Program-made: the position numbers and the translations under genes
In this document: in pieces, positions 28,365-37,230 of the stretch
How positions within the stretch are numbered: position 1 is the first letter of the stretch
How the letters are laid out: each line of letters starts with the position of its first letter
The notes under the pieces: generated by a model
Databases searched by the model: none
Seen by the model: the letters and a program-made list of their open reading frames with translations, nothing else
Told to the model about the DNA's origin: nothing
NCBI RefSeq assembly: GCF_900109775.1
Contig: NZ_FOAX01000001.1
Span: 1,426,001-1,490,000 of the forward strand
From: Pseudoxanthomonas sp. GM95
Lineage (GTDB): Bacteria > Pseudomonadota > Gammaproteobacteria > Xanthomonadales > Xanthomonadaceae
Reading direction: 5' to 3'
Length of the DNA: 64,000 bases

Positions 28365-29123
28365 ATGCGATTCTCAAGCAAAACTTTCGTACTGATCGCG
28401 CTGGTGTGCGCGCTGCTGCTGTCGCTGGGCACGGTCAATGCCGCGCCAGCACAGGCCGGCAAGCGCGTGTTCTATGTGACCCGGCTGGATGAAGTGCCGG
28501 GCGCCACCGAGCGCCACCAGCAGATCCAGCAGCAGGGGCTGGCCGCCGACAAGCTGGTCGCCGCGCACCTGGAGCAGCTGGGGTTCAAGGTGACCTTCTT
28601 CGACCAGACCGTCGATCCGGCCAAGGCGGCCGGCTTCGACCTGGTGGTGCTGTCCTCGGTGGTGCAGTCGCGTGAGATGGCCGACACCGGCTTCAAGGAC
28701 GTCAAGGTGCCGCTGCTGACCTGGGAGAACGACCTGATGGATTCGCTGCGCCTGACCGGGCGGCGTAAGGGCCTCGATTACGGCGAGGTGGAAAAGGAGC
28801 ACTACATCCGCGTCATCAATGCGCCGCATGCGTTGGCCGGCGGCGTGTCCAACGGCAAGACCTACGTGTATCCGCGCGACGTGATGATGGGTTGGGGCGT
28901 GCCGGCGCGTGCGGCGACGGTGATCGCCACCCTGCCGGGCGAGCCGGACAAGGCGGTGGTCTTCGCCTACGAGCGCGGCGCGACGATGGATTACGACTTC
29001 GTCGCACCGGCGCGGCGGGTGGCGCTGTTCCTGGACAACGACACGTTTTCCAACCTCAGCCCGGATGGCGTGAAGCTGTTCGACGCCGCGGTGGCCTGGG
29101 CAGCGCAGGCGCCGAAGTCGTAG
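28365..29123 (+). CDS. Secreted protein of unknown function in siderophore operon
   Basis: The 252-residue protein has a signal peptide (about residues 1-27) and a single domain. The domain carries VTRLDE, VVLSSVVQSREM, VPLLTWENDLMDSL and ALFLDNDTFSNLSPDGVKLFDAAVAWA. The motif order resembles a secreted domain I recall from extracellular proteins of other bacteria, with a ThuA/class-I-amidotransferase-like flavour, but no catalytic triad is clear. The ATG at 28365 has AAGGAG upstream and starts 19 bases after the receptor gene, so the two are cotranscribed. A periplasmic partner for siderophore handling is possible. Confidence 0.78.
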   Translation: MRFSSKTFVLIALVCALLLSLGTVNAAPAQAGKRVFYVTRLDEVPGATERHQQIQQQGLAADKLVAAHLEQLGFKVTFFDQTVDPAKAAGFDLVVLSSVVQSREMADTGFKDVKVPLLTWENDLMDSLRLTGRRKGLDYGEVEKEHYIRVINAPHALAGGVSNGKTYVYPRDVMMGWGVPARAATVIATLPGEPDKAVVFAYERGATMDYDFVAPARRVALFLDNDTFSNLSPDGVKLFDAAVAWAAQAPKS

Positions 29124-29261
29124 GCGTCAGTTACGTCCTTTGTGACGTGCGCAGCGGGCGTTTTGAACGTGCGCGCCGATCGGTGGGAGCAGGCTAGGTC
29201 GGCCTGTGGCGTTTTTGCGCGTCAGTGCGAACAGCCGCGTCGCCGACACGTTGAGAATCGA

Positions 29262-29290
29262 GGGAACCGGCGATGTCCGGTTCCCTTTTT
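29262..29290 (+). terminator. Rho-independent terminator
   Basis: A perfect 9-bp stem (GGGAACCGG with CCGGTTCCC) has a 6-base loop and is followed by five T residues. It lies 139 bases after the secreted-protein gene and presumably ends the siderophore receptor transcript. The long gap leaves room for an untranslated segment. Confidence 0.85.
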
Positions 29291-29591
29291 CTTGGGTCGC
29301 GGTAAGCGAGCGGGCGGGAGGCCGATGATCCCGTCACTGCTGGGGCACGCGCTGAAGAATTTCACGCGCCGCGCCGCAGACTGTGTGGCGCAGGCGGCTG
29401 TGCTTCGCTTCGATGAAGGCGAGGGTGCTGGCGACAGGTTGATTGTCGGAATCAAGATTGATCAATGCATTTGCCGGTGCCACATTTCCGCCTGCGATGT
29501 GGATGCACCAGATGCAGGAAGACGACGCCCACGCCGCGTTGAGCGCCTGCGCTCCAGACGCCTTGTCCTCTTTCGTAGATCCGATCCGCCC
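29291..29591. other. Intergenic region upstream of acnD, no confident gene
   Basis: About 300 bases separate the terminator from acnD. Open frames exist on both strands. One is a minus-strand tail ending at 29334 with segment FIEAKHSRLRHTVCGAARE; the other is a plus-strand frame from 29325. Neither has a ribosome-binding site with a good start, so I call neither a gene. A decayed small gene is possible. No clear promoter for acnD could be read. Confidence 0.5.
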
Positions 29592-32201
29592 ATGAATACC
29601 GCCAACCGCAAGCCGCTGCCCGGCACCGACCTGGATTACTTCGACGCCCGCGCGGCGGTCGAGGCGCTGCAGCCCGGCGCGTATGACGGGTTGCCGTATA
29701 CCAGCCGCGTCCATGCCGAGAACCTGGTGCGTCGCTGTGATCCGGCGTTGCTGGACGAAGCGTTGCGGCAGCTGATCGAACGCCGGCGCGACCTGGATTT
29801 CCCCTGGTTTCCCGCACGCGTGGTCTGCCACGACATCCTCGGCCAGACTGCGCTGGTGGACCTGGCCGGCCTGCGCGATGCGATTGCCGAACAGGGTGGC
29901 GATCCGGCGCAGGTCAATCCGGTGGTGCCGACCCAGCTGATCGTCGATCATTCGCTGGCGGTGGAATACGCGGGCTTCGATCGTGAGGCGTTTGCCAAGA
30001 ATCGCGCAGTGGAAGACCGCCGCAATTTCGACCGCTTCCACTTCATCGACTGGACCAAGCGTGCGTTCAAGAACGTGGACGTGATCCCGCCGGGCAACGG
30101 GATCATGCATCAGATCAATCTGGAGCGGATGTCGCCGGTGGTGCACGCCGTCGATGGCGTCGCCTATCCTGACACGCTGGTCGGCACCGACAGCCACACG
30201 CCGCACGTCGATGCACTGGGCGTCATCGCGATCGGCGTCGGCGGCCTGGAGGCGGAGAGCGTGATGCTGGGCCGCGCCTCGTGGATGCGCTTGCCGGATA
30301 TCGTCGGCGTCGAACTGACCGGGCGCCCGCAGCCGGGCATCACGGCCACAGATGTCGTGCTGGCGCTGACCGAATTCCTGCGCAAGGAGAAGGTCGTTGG
30401 GGCGTATCTGGAATTCTTCGGCGAGGGCGCCGATGCGCTGACCATCGGCGACCGCGCGACCATCTCCAACATGACCCCGGAATTCGGTGCGACCGCGGCG
30501 ATGTTCTATATCGACCAGCAGACGATCGACTACCTGCGCCTGACCGGCCGCGAGGATGCGCAGGTCAAGCTGGTCGAAACCTACGCGAAAGCGACCGGCC
30601 TGTGGGCTGACGCGCTCAAGACCGCGCAATACGAGCGCGTGCTGCAGTTCGACCTGTCCAGCGTGGTGCGCAACATGGCCGGGCCGTCCAACCCGCACAA
30701 GCGCGTGGCGACGAGCGACCTGGCCACGCGCGGCATCGCCGGCGACATGGCCGGACCGCTGGCGCAGGAGGCCGAAGGCCTGATGCCCGATGGCGCGGTG
30801 ATCATCGCCGCCATCACCAGTTGCACCAATACGTCCAACCCGCGCAACGTAATCGCCGCCGGCCTGCTGGCGCGCAACGCCAATGCGCGCGGCCTGACCC
30901 GCAAGCCGTGGGTGAAGTCCTCGCTGGCGCCGGGCTCGAAGGCTGTGCAGCTTTATCTGGAAGAAGCCGGCCTACTGCCCGAGCTGGAGCAGTTGGGCTT
31001 CGGCATCGTCGCGTTCGCCTGCACCACCTGCAACGGCATGAGCGGCGCGCTGGATCCGGCGATCCAGCAGGAAGTGATCGAGCGTGACCTGTATGCCACG
31101 GCCGTGCTGTCGGGCAACCGCAACTTCGATGGACGCATCCATCCGTATGCCAAGCAGGCCTTCCTGGCCTCGCCGCCGCTGGTGGTGGCGTATGCGATCG
31201 CCGGCACGGTGCGCTTCGATATCGAAAAGGACGTGTTGGGCCTGGACCACGATGGCCAGCCGGTCACGCTGAAGGACCTGTGGCCCAGCGATGCGGAGAT
31301 CGATGCAATCGTTGCGGCCAGCGTCAAGCCCGAGCATTTCCGCCGGGTCTACGACCCGATGTTCGCCCGCCATCCGCAGACCGGGCCGAAGATCGATCCG
31401 CTCTATGACTGGCGTCCGCAGAGTACCTACATCCGTCGTCCGCCGTATTGGGAAGGCGCCTTGGCCGGCGTGCGGACGCTACGCGGCATGCGGCCGCTGG
31501 CGGTGCTGGGCGACAACATCACCACCGATCACCTCTCGCCGTCCAACGCGATCCTGGCCAGCAGCGCCGCCGGCGAATACCTGGCGAAAATGGGCTTGCC
31601 GGAAGAGGACTTCAATTCCTACGCCACCCATCGCGGCGACCACCTGACTGCCCAGCGCGCCACCTTCGCCAACCCGAAGCTGATCAATGAAATGGCCGTG
31701 GTCGACGGCCAGGTCAAGCAGGGCTCGCTGGCGCGCATCGAGCCGGAGGGGCAGGTGGTGCGCATGTGGGAAGCGATCGAGACCTACATGGACCGCAAGC
31801 AGCCGCTGATCATCATTGCCGGGGCCGACTACGGCCAGGGCAGCTCGCGCGACTGGGCAGCCAAGGGCGTGCGCCTGGCGGGCGTGGAGGCGATCGTGGC
31901 CGAGGGCTTCGAACGCATCCACCGCACCAACCTGGTCGGCATGGGCGTGCTGCCGCTGGAGTTCAAGCGCGGCGTCGATCGCAAGGATCTGCATATCGAC
32001 GGCACCGAGACCTTCGACGTGATCGGCGAGCCGACGCCGCGCGCCGATCTGTGGCTGATCATCCATCGTGCCGACGGCAGCCAGCAGCAGGTCACCGTGA
32101 CCTGCCGGCTGGATACGGCCGAGGAAGTGGCGATCTACGAAGCCGGTGGCGTGCTGCAGCGCTTCGCACAGGATTTCCTGGCCTCGGCCAAGGCGGCCTG
32201 A
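29592..32201 (+). CDS. acnD: 2-methylcitrate dehydratase, iron-sulfur (AcnD)
   Basis: The 869-residue aconitase-family enzyme dehydrates 2-methylcitrate in propionate catabolism; AcnD makes a trans-type product that PrpF isomerises. The three [4Fe-4S] cysteines are Cys411 in SCTNTSNP and Cys477/Cys480 in CTTCNGMSG. A swivel domain with DNITTDHLSP and YGQGSSRDWAAKG follows. Length matches AcnD, not the longer AcnA or AcnB. I chose the ATG at 29592 because conserved sequence begins there and the upstream frame is non-coding. prpF lies two genes down, but prpB and prpC are not in the window. Confidence 0.93.
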   Translation: MNTANRKPLPGTDLDYFDARAAVEALQPGAYDGLPYTSRVHAENLVRRCDPALLDEALRQLIERRRDLDFPWFPARVVCHDILGQTALVDLAGLRDAIAEQGGDPAQVNPVVPTQLIVDHSLAVEYAGFDREAFAKNRAVEDRRNFDRFHFIDWTKRAFKNVDVIPPGNGIMHQINLERMSPVVHAVDGVAYPDTLVGTDSHTPHVDALGVIAIGVGGLEAESVMLGRASWMRLPDIVGVELTGRPQPGITATDVVLALTEFLRKEKVVGAYLEFFGEGADALTIGDRATISNMTPEFGATAAMFYIDQQTIDYLRLTGREDAQVKLVETYAKATGLWADALKTAQYERVLQFDLSSVVRNMAGPSNPHKRVATSDLATRGIAGDMAGPLAQEAEGLMPDGAVIIAAITSCTNTSNPRNVIAAGLLARNANARGLTRKPWVKSSLAPGSKAVQLYLEEAGLLPELEQLGFGIVAFACTTCNGMSGALDPAIQQEVIERDLYATAVLSGNRNFDGRIHPYAKQAFLASPPLVVAYAIAGTVRFDIEKDVLGLDHDGQPVTLKDLWPSDAEIDAIVAASVKPEHFRRVYDPMFARHPQTGPKIDPLYDWRPQSTYIRRPPYWEGALAGVRTLRGMRPLAVLGDNITTDHLSPSNAILASSAAGEYLAKMGLPEEDFNSYATHRGDHLTAQRATFANPKLINEMAVVDGQVKQGSLARIEPEGQVVRMWEAIETYMDRKQPLIIIAGADYGQGSSRDWAAKGVRLAGVEAIVAEGFERIHRTNLVGMGVLPLEFKRGVDRKDLHIDGTETFDVIGEPTPRADLWLIIHRADGSQQQVTVTCRLDTAEEVAIYEAGGVLQRFAQDFLASAKAA

Positions 32202-32238
32202 AGGCATGCTGTCGACGTTGCAGAGCGGAGGCCCGGGC

Positions 32239-32856
32239 ATGGAACGACCGCGCTTGATGGATCGACTCTGGTCGCCGGGGATGGGCGGCGACCGCTTGTT
32301 GTTCATTGCGCGCCCGGACGAGGCGATGCGCGAAGTGTTCGATGCGTCCACGCGCGAGCAGGGCATCCAGGCCAGCACCGGGCTGGCGATGTTCCCGCTG
32401 GTCAACTGGCACCAGACCTTGTCCGACCGCTTCATCGACACGCCTGACACCCGCGACCTGCTGCGTCGTGCCGGCGATGGCATCCAGCTGCGTGGTTTCA
32501 CCCTGGCGCTGGATCGCCTGCGTATCTCGCCCAACGAGCGCCAAAGCGCCAATGTGGAGCTGTGCTGCTCGCAGGACGTCGATGGGTTGAAGCAGCTGAT
32601 CGTGGCCTTGAAGGCCGCCATCGCCGGGCAGGATCTTCTCACCACGCGCAGCGGCCATCGTCCGCACGTGACCCTGAGCTATCGCCACCACACGGATGTG
32701 AAGCGGCAGCAGAGCCATCCGATCCGCACCATCGCCTGGGCCATCGACAGCTTCGAGCTGGTGGTTGGTAGTGGCGATCCGTATCGCTACCAGACCTTGG
32801 CACGCTGGGCGCTGGCGCCGAGCAAACCGCCCACGCTGCAATCTTCTCTTTTCTGA
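32239..32856 (+). CDS. 2H phosphoesterase superfamily (2'-5' RNA ligase-like) protein
   Basis: The 205-residue protein carries the two HxT motifs of the 2H fold: HQT in NWHQTLSD and HVT in RPHVTLSYR. Members act on 2'-5' or cyclic phosphodiesters of RNA or nucleotides. The ATG at 32239 is preceded by GGAGG at good spacing. An earlier in-frame ATG at 32206 is five bases after the acnD stop but has a weaker site. The gene sits between acnD and prpF, probably on the same transcript, though nothing links its chemistry to methylcitrate metabolism. Confidence 0.82.
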   Translation: MERPRLMDRLWSPGMGGDRLLFIARPDEAMREVFDASTREQGIQASTGLAMFPLVNWHQTLSDRFIDTPDTRDLLRRAGDGIQLRGFTLALDRLRISPNERQSANVELCCSQDVDGLKQLIVALKAAIAGQDLLTTRSGHRPHVTLSYRHHTDVKRQQSHPIRTIAWAIDSFELVVGSGDPYRYQTLARWALAPSKPPTLQSSLF

Positions 32857-32891
32857 TTCGAGGCATGCACGCGCACGCCGAAGGACGCTCC

Positions 32892-34073
32892 ATGTCGTAC
32901 GCACCCCAGATCAAGATTCCCGCCACCTATCTGCGTGGCGGCACCAGCAAGGGTGTGTTCTTCCGCCTGCAGGATTTGCCCGATGCCGCACAGGTCCACG
33001 GTGCAGCGCGCGATGCGCTGCTGCTGCGGGTGATCGGCAGCCCCGATCCGTACGGTAAGCAGATCGACGGCATGGGCGGGGCGACCTCCAGCACCAGCAA
33101 GACGGTGATCGTCTCGCGCAGCGAACGCGCCGATCACGACGTGGACTACCTGTTCGGCCAGGTGTCCATCGACACGGCGTTCGTCGACTGGAGCGGCAAC
33201 TGCGGCAACCTGTCGGCGGCGGTCGGGCCGTTCGCGATTGCCAATGGCCTGGTCGATGCTGCGCGGGTGCCACGCGATGGCATCGCCACGGTGCGCATCT
33301 GGCAGGCCAATATCGGCAAGACGATCATCGCGCACGTGCCGATGACCGCCGGCCAGGTGCAGGAGATCGGCGATTTCGAACTGGACGGTGTGACGTTTCC
33401 CGCCGCCGAAGTGCAGCTGGAATTCCTCGACCCGGCCGATGATGGCGAAGGCGAGGGTGGCGCGATGTTCCCGACCGGCAACCTGGTCGATACGCTCGAC
33501 GTGCCGGGCGTGGGCAGCTTCCAGGCCACGCTGATCAATGCCGGCATCCCGACGATCTTCCTCAACGCCGCGGACCTGGGCTACACCGGCACCGAGCTGC
33601 AGGGCGCGATCAATGAGGATGCCAAGGCGCTGGCGATGTTCGAGACCATACGCGCGCACGGCGCGGTGCGCATGGGCCTGATCGGCGAGGTGAGCGAGGC
33701 CGCCAAGCGCCAGCACACGCCGAAAGTGGCGTTCGTGGCGCCGCCAGCCGCTTACACCGCCTCCAGCGGCAAGCAGGTCGCGCAAGGCGATGTGGACCTG
33801 CTGGTACGCGCGATGTCGATGGGCAAGCTGCACCACGCGATGATGGGCACCGCGGCGGTGGCCATCGGCACGGCTGCGGCAATCCCAGGCACGCTGGTGA
33901 ATCTGGCGGCTGGCGGTGGCGCGCGCCAGGCGGTGCGCTTCGGCCATCCCTCCGGCAGCTTGCGCGTGGGAGCCGAAGCCACGCAGGTCGCTGGCCAATG
34001 GGTCGTGCGCAAGGCGCTGATGAGCCGCAGTGCGCGCGTGTTGATGGAAGGCTGGGTGCGCATCCCGGCCTGA
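32892..34073 (+). CDS. prpF: 2-methylaconitate cis-trans isomerase PrpF
   Basis: The 393-residue protein has the diaminopimelate-epimerase-like PrpF fold. Signature segments are ATYLRGGTSKGVFF at the N-terminus, GNCGNLSAAVGPFA, PTGNLVDTLDVPGVG and the C-terminal GWVRIPA. It isomerises the product of AcnD so that ordinary aconitase can finish the 2-methylcitrate cycle. The ATG at 32892 has GAAGGA upstream; the frame extends nine more codons without support. It is transcribed with acnD and the 2H phosphoesterase. Confidence 0.94.
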   Translation: MSYAPQIKIPATYLRGGTSKGVFFRLQDLPDAAQVHGAARDALLLRVIGSPDPYGKQIDGMGGATSSTSKTVIVSRSERADHDVDYLFGQVSIDTAFVDWSGNCGNLSAAVGPFAIANGLVDAARVPRDGIATVRIWQANIGKTIIAHVPMTAGQVQEIGDFELDGVTFPAAEVQLEFLDPADDGEGEGGAMFPTGNLVDTLDVPGVGSFQATLINAGIPTIFLNAADLGYTGTELQGAINEDAKALAMFETIRAHGAVRMGLIGEVSEAAKRQHTPKVAFVAPPAAYTASSGKQVAQGDVDLLVRAMSMGKLHHAMMGTAAVAIGTAAAIPGTLVNLAAGGGARQAVRFGHPSGSLRVGAEATQVAGQWVVRKALMSRSARVLMEGWVRIPA

Positions 34074-34160
34074 GCGTTCCGCAACGTGGGCGGCGCGAGG
34101 GCGCCCGACGCGATGCCGGCATGCGAAAATCGCGTCGCCTTTTCCACGCGAGCGCTCTCC

Positions 34161-35084
34161 ATGCCAGCAGACACTTCCTTCTTCCCGATCGGCACGCCCG
34201 GCCAGCCCTGGGGCGCACAGGAAAAGGCGCAGTGGCGTGCGATGCAGACCGTCAAGCGCAGCTACGCCGATGAGGTCGTGCGCCGCATCGAGCAGCTGGG
34301 CGATCGCTTCGAGGTCTCGCAGTACGGCCAGCTGGATTACGGCAGCGAGCAGTTCCCGCTGTTCTGCCTGCGCAGCCGCCAGTGGGATGACGCGTTGCCC
34401 GTCGCCCTGGTCACCGGCGGCGTGCACGGTTACGAAACCAGCGGCGTGCATGGCGCGCTGCAGTTCGTGGACAAACACGCTGAAGCCTATGCCGGTCGCA
34501 TCAACCTGCTGGTCGCCCCTTGCGTGAGCCCGTGGGGCTACGAGCGCATCCAGCGCTGGAATGCCGAGGCGATCGATCCCAATCGTTCGTTCCGTACGCC
34601 CAGCCCCGCCCAGGAATCCGCGGCGATCCTGGCGCTGGTCGCGCCGCTGGACGGGCGGGTCGTCATGCACATCGACCTGCACGAAACCACCGACAGCGAC
34701 GAGTCCGAGTTCCGCCCCGCATTGGCCGCCCGCGATGGCGTGGCCTATGAGCCGGACAGCATCCCTGATGGCTTCTACCTGGTCGGCGATAGCGAGAATC
34801 CGCAGCCGGCCTTCCAGCAGGCGGTGATCGCCGCGGTGGCCAAGGTCACCCATATCGCGCCGGCCGATGCGCAGGGGCAGATCATCGGCTCGCCGGTGGT
34901 TGCACCGGGCGTCATCAACTACACGCTCAAGCGGTCCGGCCTGTGCGCAGGCGCGACCAACGCGATTTACACCACGACCACCGAGGTCTACCCGGACAGT
35001 CCGCGCGCCACGCCGCAGCAATGCAACGACGCGCAGGTCGCCGCAGTGTGTGCAGCGCTGGATTACGCGCTGGCCAATCCCTGA
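34161..35084 (+). CDS. M14-family metallocarboxypeptidase
   Basis: The 307-residue protein has the zinc-site motif GGVHGYETSG (His89, Glu92), a third probable ligand in HIDLHETTDSDES, and the segment RWNAEAIDPNRSF with a conserved Arg. It resembles the succinylglutamate-desuccinylase/carboxypeptidase branch of M14. No signal peptide is visible, so it is probably cytosolic. The ATG at 34161 begins the conserved region, 87 bases after prpF. The substrate is unknown, and any link to the neighbouring methylcitrate genes is weak. Confidence 0.83.
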   Translation: MPADTSFFPIGTPGQPWGAQEKAQWRAMQTVKRSYADEVVRRIEQLGDRFEVSQYGQLDYGSEQFPLFCLRSRQWDDALPVALVTGGVHGYETSGVHGALQFVDKHAEAYAGRINLLVAPCVSPWGYERIQRWNAEAIDPNRSFRTPSPAQESAAILALVAPLDGRVVMHIDLHETTDSDESEFRPALAARDGVAYEPDSIPDGFYLVGDSENPQPAFQQAVIAAVAKVTHIAPADAQGQIIGSPVVAPGVINYTLKRSGLCAGATNAIYTTTTEVYPDSPRATPQQCNDAQVAAVCAALDYALANP

Positions 35085-35087
35085 GGT

Positions 35088-35110
35088 CGTCGCGCCGTCA
35101 GGGCGCGACG
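35088..35110. terminator. Hairpin at convergent gene ends
   Basis: A 9-bp perfect stem (CGTCGCGCC with GGCGCGACG) and 5-base loop lie just past the peptidase gene. The stem overlaps the last codons and stop of the convergent phosphatase gene. No long T-tract follows, so the call is tentative. Confidence 0.4.
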
Positions 35111-35715
35111 TTCCAGCGCTGGATCACGGGCGTCAGGCCGTGACGGGCATCCAGCGCCAGGATGCCCAGCGTCGCCGGGTCCAGGATGAAGTGCCGGCCG
35201 ATGCCGATCGGTTGGCCCAGCCAGCGCGCCGTCAGCACGCGGCCGAAGTGTCCGTGCGAGAACACCGCGACATTGCCCGACAGGCCCTTGAGCTTGTGGA
35301 CGAGTCGATCTGCGCGCGCGGCAACTTCGTCCGGCGTTTCGCCGCCCGGGCAACCATCGCGCCAGATGTCCCAGTCCGGGCGTTCGGCCAGGATCTCGAC
35401 GGATTTTCGGCCTTCGTCATCGCCGTAATCCCACTCGGCAAGATCCGGCTCGGTGCCGACCAGCGCGCCGAGCCCTGCCAACACGCAGGTGTCATGCGCA
35501 CGCCGGCGCGGACTGCTGAGCACTTCGCTGAAGTCCACGTTCGTCAGCAGCGGTGCGAGTTCGCGCGCCATCTGCTCGCCGCGGTTGGTCAGGGGAATAT
35601 CGCTGCGCCCGGTGTGCTTGCCCGAGCGCGACCATTCGGTCTCGCCATGCCGGATCACGAAGATGCGCAGCGAAGGATCGACAGGCGCGGCGGACGAAGA
35701 ATCGGAAGCGTTCAC
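35098..35715 (-). CDS. Histidine phosphatase (phosphoglycerate-mutase-like) protein
   Basis: The roughly 205-residue protein has the phospho-accepting RHGETEW motif and a second catalytic His in FSHGHFGRVL, with EWDYGDDEG between. It belongs to the broad-specificity phosphatase branch of the histidine phosphatase family, so the substrate is uncertain. The start is ambiguous: GTG at 35715 lies closest to the conserved domain, and in-frame ATGs at 35742 and 35772 have no convincing ribosome-binding site. It is convergent with the M14 peptidase gene. Confidence 0.85.
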   Translation of the reverse strand: MNASDSSSAAPVDPSLRIFVIRHGETEWSRSGKHTGRSDIPLTNRGEQMARELAPLLTNVDFSEVLSSPRRRAHDTCVLAGLGALVGTEPDLAEWDYGDDEGRKSVEILAERPDWDIWRDGCPGGETPDEVAARADRLVHKLKGLSGNVAVFSHGHFGRVLTARWLGQPIGIGRHFILDPATLGILALDARHGLTPVIQRWNVAP

Positions 35716-35811
35716 GTGCAGGCATCGCGGGGCAGGGCGCATTAGCGTGACACAGCAGCGTGGGATCGGCATGACGTGATGGCGCGCAACGCGATCACAT
35801 CCGCGCAGGCG

Positions 35812-36006
35812 CTAGAACAGCGCGAGTTGCGCCAGGGACGATGCGCGGATCATGCGACGCGGCGCGCGTGCCTTTGGGGCGGCGCTACGTGCGGCCGGCC
35901 GCGAAGCCTGCGCGCTGCGCGACGCCTCATTCACTGCACGTGTCGATGCCACGCCTGCGCCCTGCATCGGGTTGAGAAGCTCTGCGGACCACAGATCCGG
36001 TTGCAT
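35812..36006 (-). CDS. Doubtful small hypothetical protein
   Basis: A 64-residue frame starts MQPDLWSAELLNPMQGAG and ends in the basic, Ala/Arg-rich tail RRMIRASSLAQLALF. It fills most of the otherwise gene-free stretch between 35716 and 36190. No ribosome-binding site and no recognised family support it. The opposite strand is also open here. I see no other feature in this gap. Confidence 0.25.
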   Translation of the reverse strand: MQPDLWSAELLNPMQGAGVASTRAVNEASRSAQASRPAARSAAPKARAPRRMIRASSLAQLALF

Positions 36007-36190
36007 GAGGCTGGCTTGTCGCGGGTGCACTGGTCTGCCGTCGAAACGATGCCGGGCTTGCGTCTTGCGCGCATGCCCATTGAGCGGGGCGGCGAAGGAT
36101 AAAGAGTCGAAGATCGCCTCACAATACTTACGTGTGCGATGGAGTGATCGGGCCATCATCTGAGCGCGGGCTCGCTGACAAGCTGCGCCG

Positions 36191-37120
36191 CTAGGCCTTG
36201 CGAATCGGCTGCGAGCTTTTCAGATCCTGCGCGATGAAATCCACGAACGTCCTGATCCGGTTGGACAGCTGTCGGCGCTGCGAATAGACGGCGAAGATGT
36301 CGGCGTTGGGCGTGTCGTACTCGGGCAGCACCTGCACCAGCGCTCCGTTCTCCAGGTATTGCCGGATGTCCCACTCGGCGCGCATCAGAATGCCGTGGCC
36401 ATCCAGTGCCCATTTGACCGCGATCTCGCCGTCGTTAGTCGCCAGGCCGCCGTTGATGCGCACCGAGCGCGTCTTGCGCGCACTGCCCCGACCGGTGCTG
36501 AGATGCCACACCCCGTAGGCTTCGTCGCCCTGGCGGATGCCGATACAGCTATGTCGTGCGAGGTCGCCGGGCGTGCGCGGATGGCCACGGCGTTTGAGGT
36601 ACGCCGGCGCCGCGCACAGCAGGCGTCGATTGGGTGCCAACCGGCGCGCAACGATGCGAGAATCCGGTGGCTCTCCGAAACGGATGCACACGTCGAACGA
36701 ATCATCGGTCACCGGCGGCGGCGTCACCGAAAGCTGCAGCTGCACCGAGAGCTGGGGATGCTTCTCCACGAAGCGCGAGATCGCCGGCCCGACGAAACTG
36801 CGGCCGAAGCCAAGCGTCGCATTCACCCGCAGCAGCCCTTTGGGTTCTTTTTTCGAGCTGCCGATCAACTCGGACAGCGCATCGATGTCTTCCAGGATGC
36901 GGCGCGCGTGTTCTAGGTACAGCTCGCCCTCCGGACTCAAGGTCATGCTGCGCGTGGTGCGGTTGACCAGCGTCACGCCGGCGCGCTGTTCCATCGCGGA
37001 AAGGTGCTTGCTGACCGCGGCAGGCGTGAGGCCCAACTCGCGTGCGGCGGCGCTCAGGCTGCCGGCGGCAGCGAGCACGGAGAAGAAGGAGAGGTCGGTC
37101 GGCTGGACGGTTTCGGCCAT
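36191..37120 (-). CDS. LysR-family regulator of the tartrate/malate genes
   Basis: The 309-residue regulator has an N-terminal winged helix-turn-helix (SLSAAARELGLTPAAVSKHLSAMEQRAG, about residues 21-48) and a LysR substrate-binding domain. It resembles DmlR-type regulators that control divergent D-malate/tartrate dehydrogenases. The ATG at 37120 starts the conserved region. It is divergent from the tartrate dehydrogenase gene across 110 bases, the usual layout for a LysR activator and its target. The inducer is probably tartrate or malate, by context only. Confidence 0.9.
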   Translation of the reverse strand: MAETVQPTDLSFFSVLAAAGSLSAAARELGLTPAAVSKHLSAMEQRAGVTLVNRTTRSMTLSPEGELYLEHARRILEDIDALSELIGSSKKEPKGLLRVNATLGFGRSFVGPAISRFVEKHPQLSVQLQLSVTPPPVTDDSFDVCIRFGEPPDSRIVARRLAPNRRLLCAAPAYLKRRGHPRTPGDLARHSCIGIRQGDEAYGVWHLSTGRGSARKTRSVRINGGLATNDGEIAVKWALDGHGILMRAEWDIRQYLENGALVQVLPEYDTPNADIFAVYSQRRQLSNRIRTFVDFIAQDLKSSQPIRKA

Positions 37121-37230
37121 CTTCGCTTGTGAAACAAAGTTAATAATGATTTAAGTCTAGCGCGATCTTTGCTGCAGTGCGGAGCCGATAAAGTCCTCGC
37201 CACTTTCAACGTTGAGCGGAGACAACAGAC
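37121..37230. promoter_or_regulatory. Divergent control region of the LysR regulator and tartrate operon
   Basis: The 110-base gap holds an AT-rich patch (TTAATAATGATTTAAG, 37140-37155) next to the imperfect inverted repeat CTTGTGAAACAAAG. Such patches are common at LysR operators, but no exact T-N11-A dyad could be fixed. The GCGGAGACAACAGAC just before 37231 supplies the ribosome-binding site of the dehydrogenase gene. Confidence 0.5.

Noticed and set aside
29497..29520. GGTGCATCC on the minus strand within the acnD upstream gap
   Set aside because: It has a -35-like block, but no CGTA 16 bases downstream and no gene in position.
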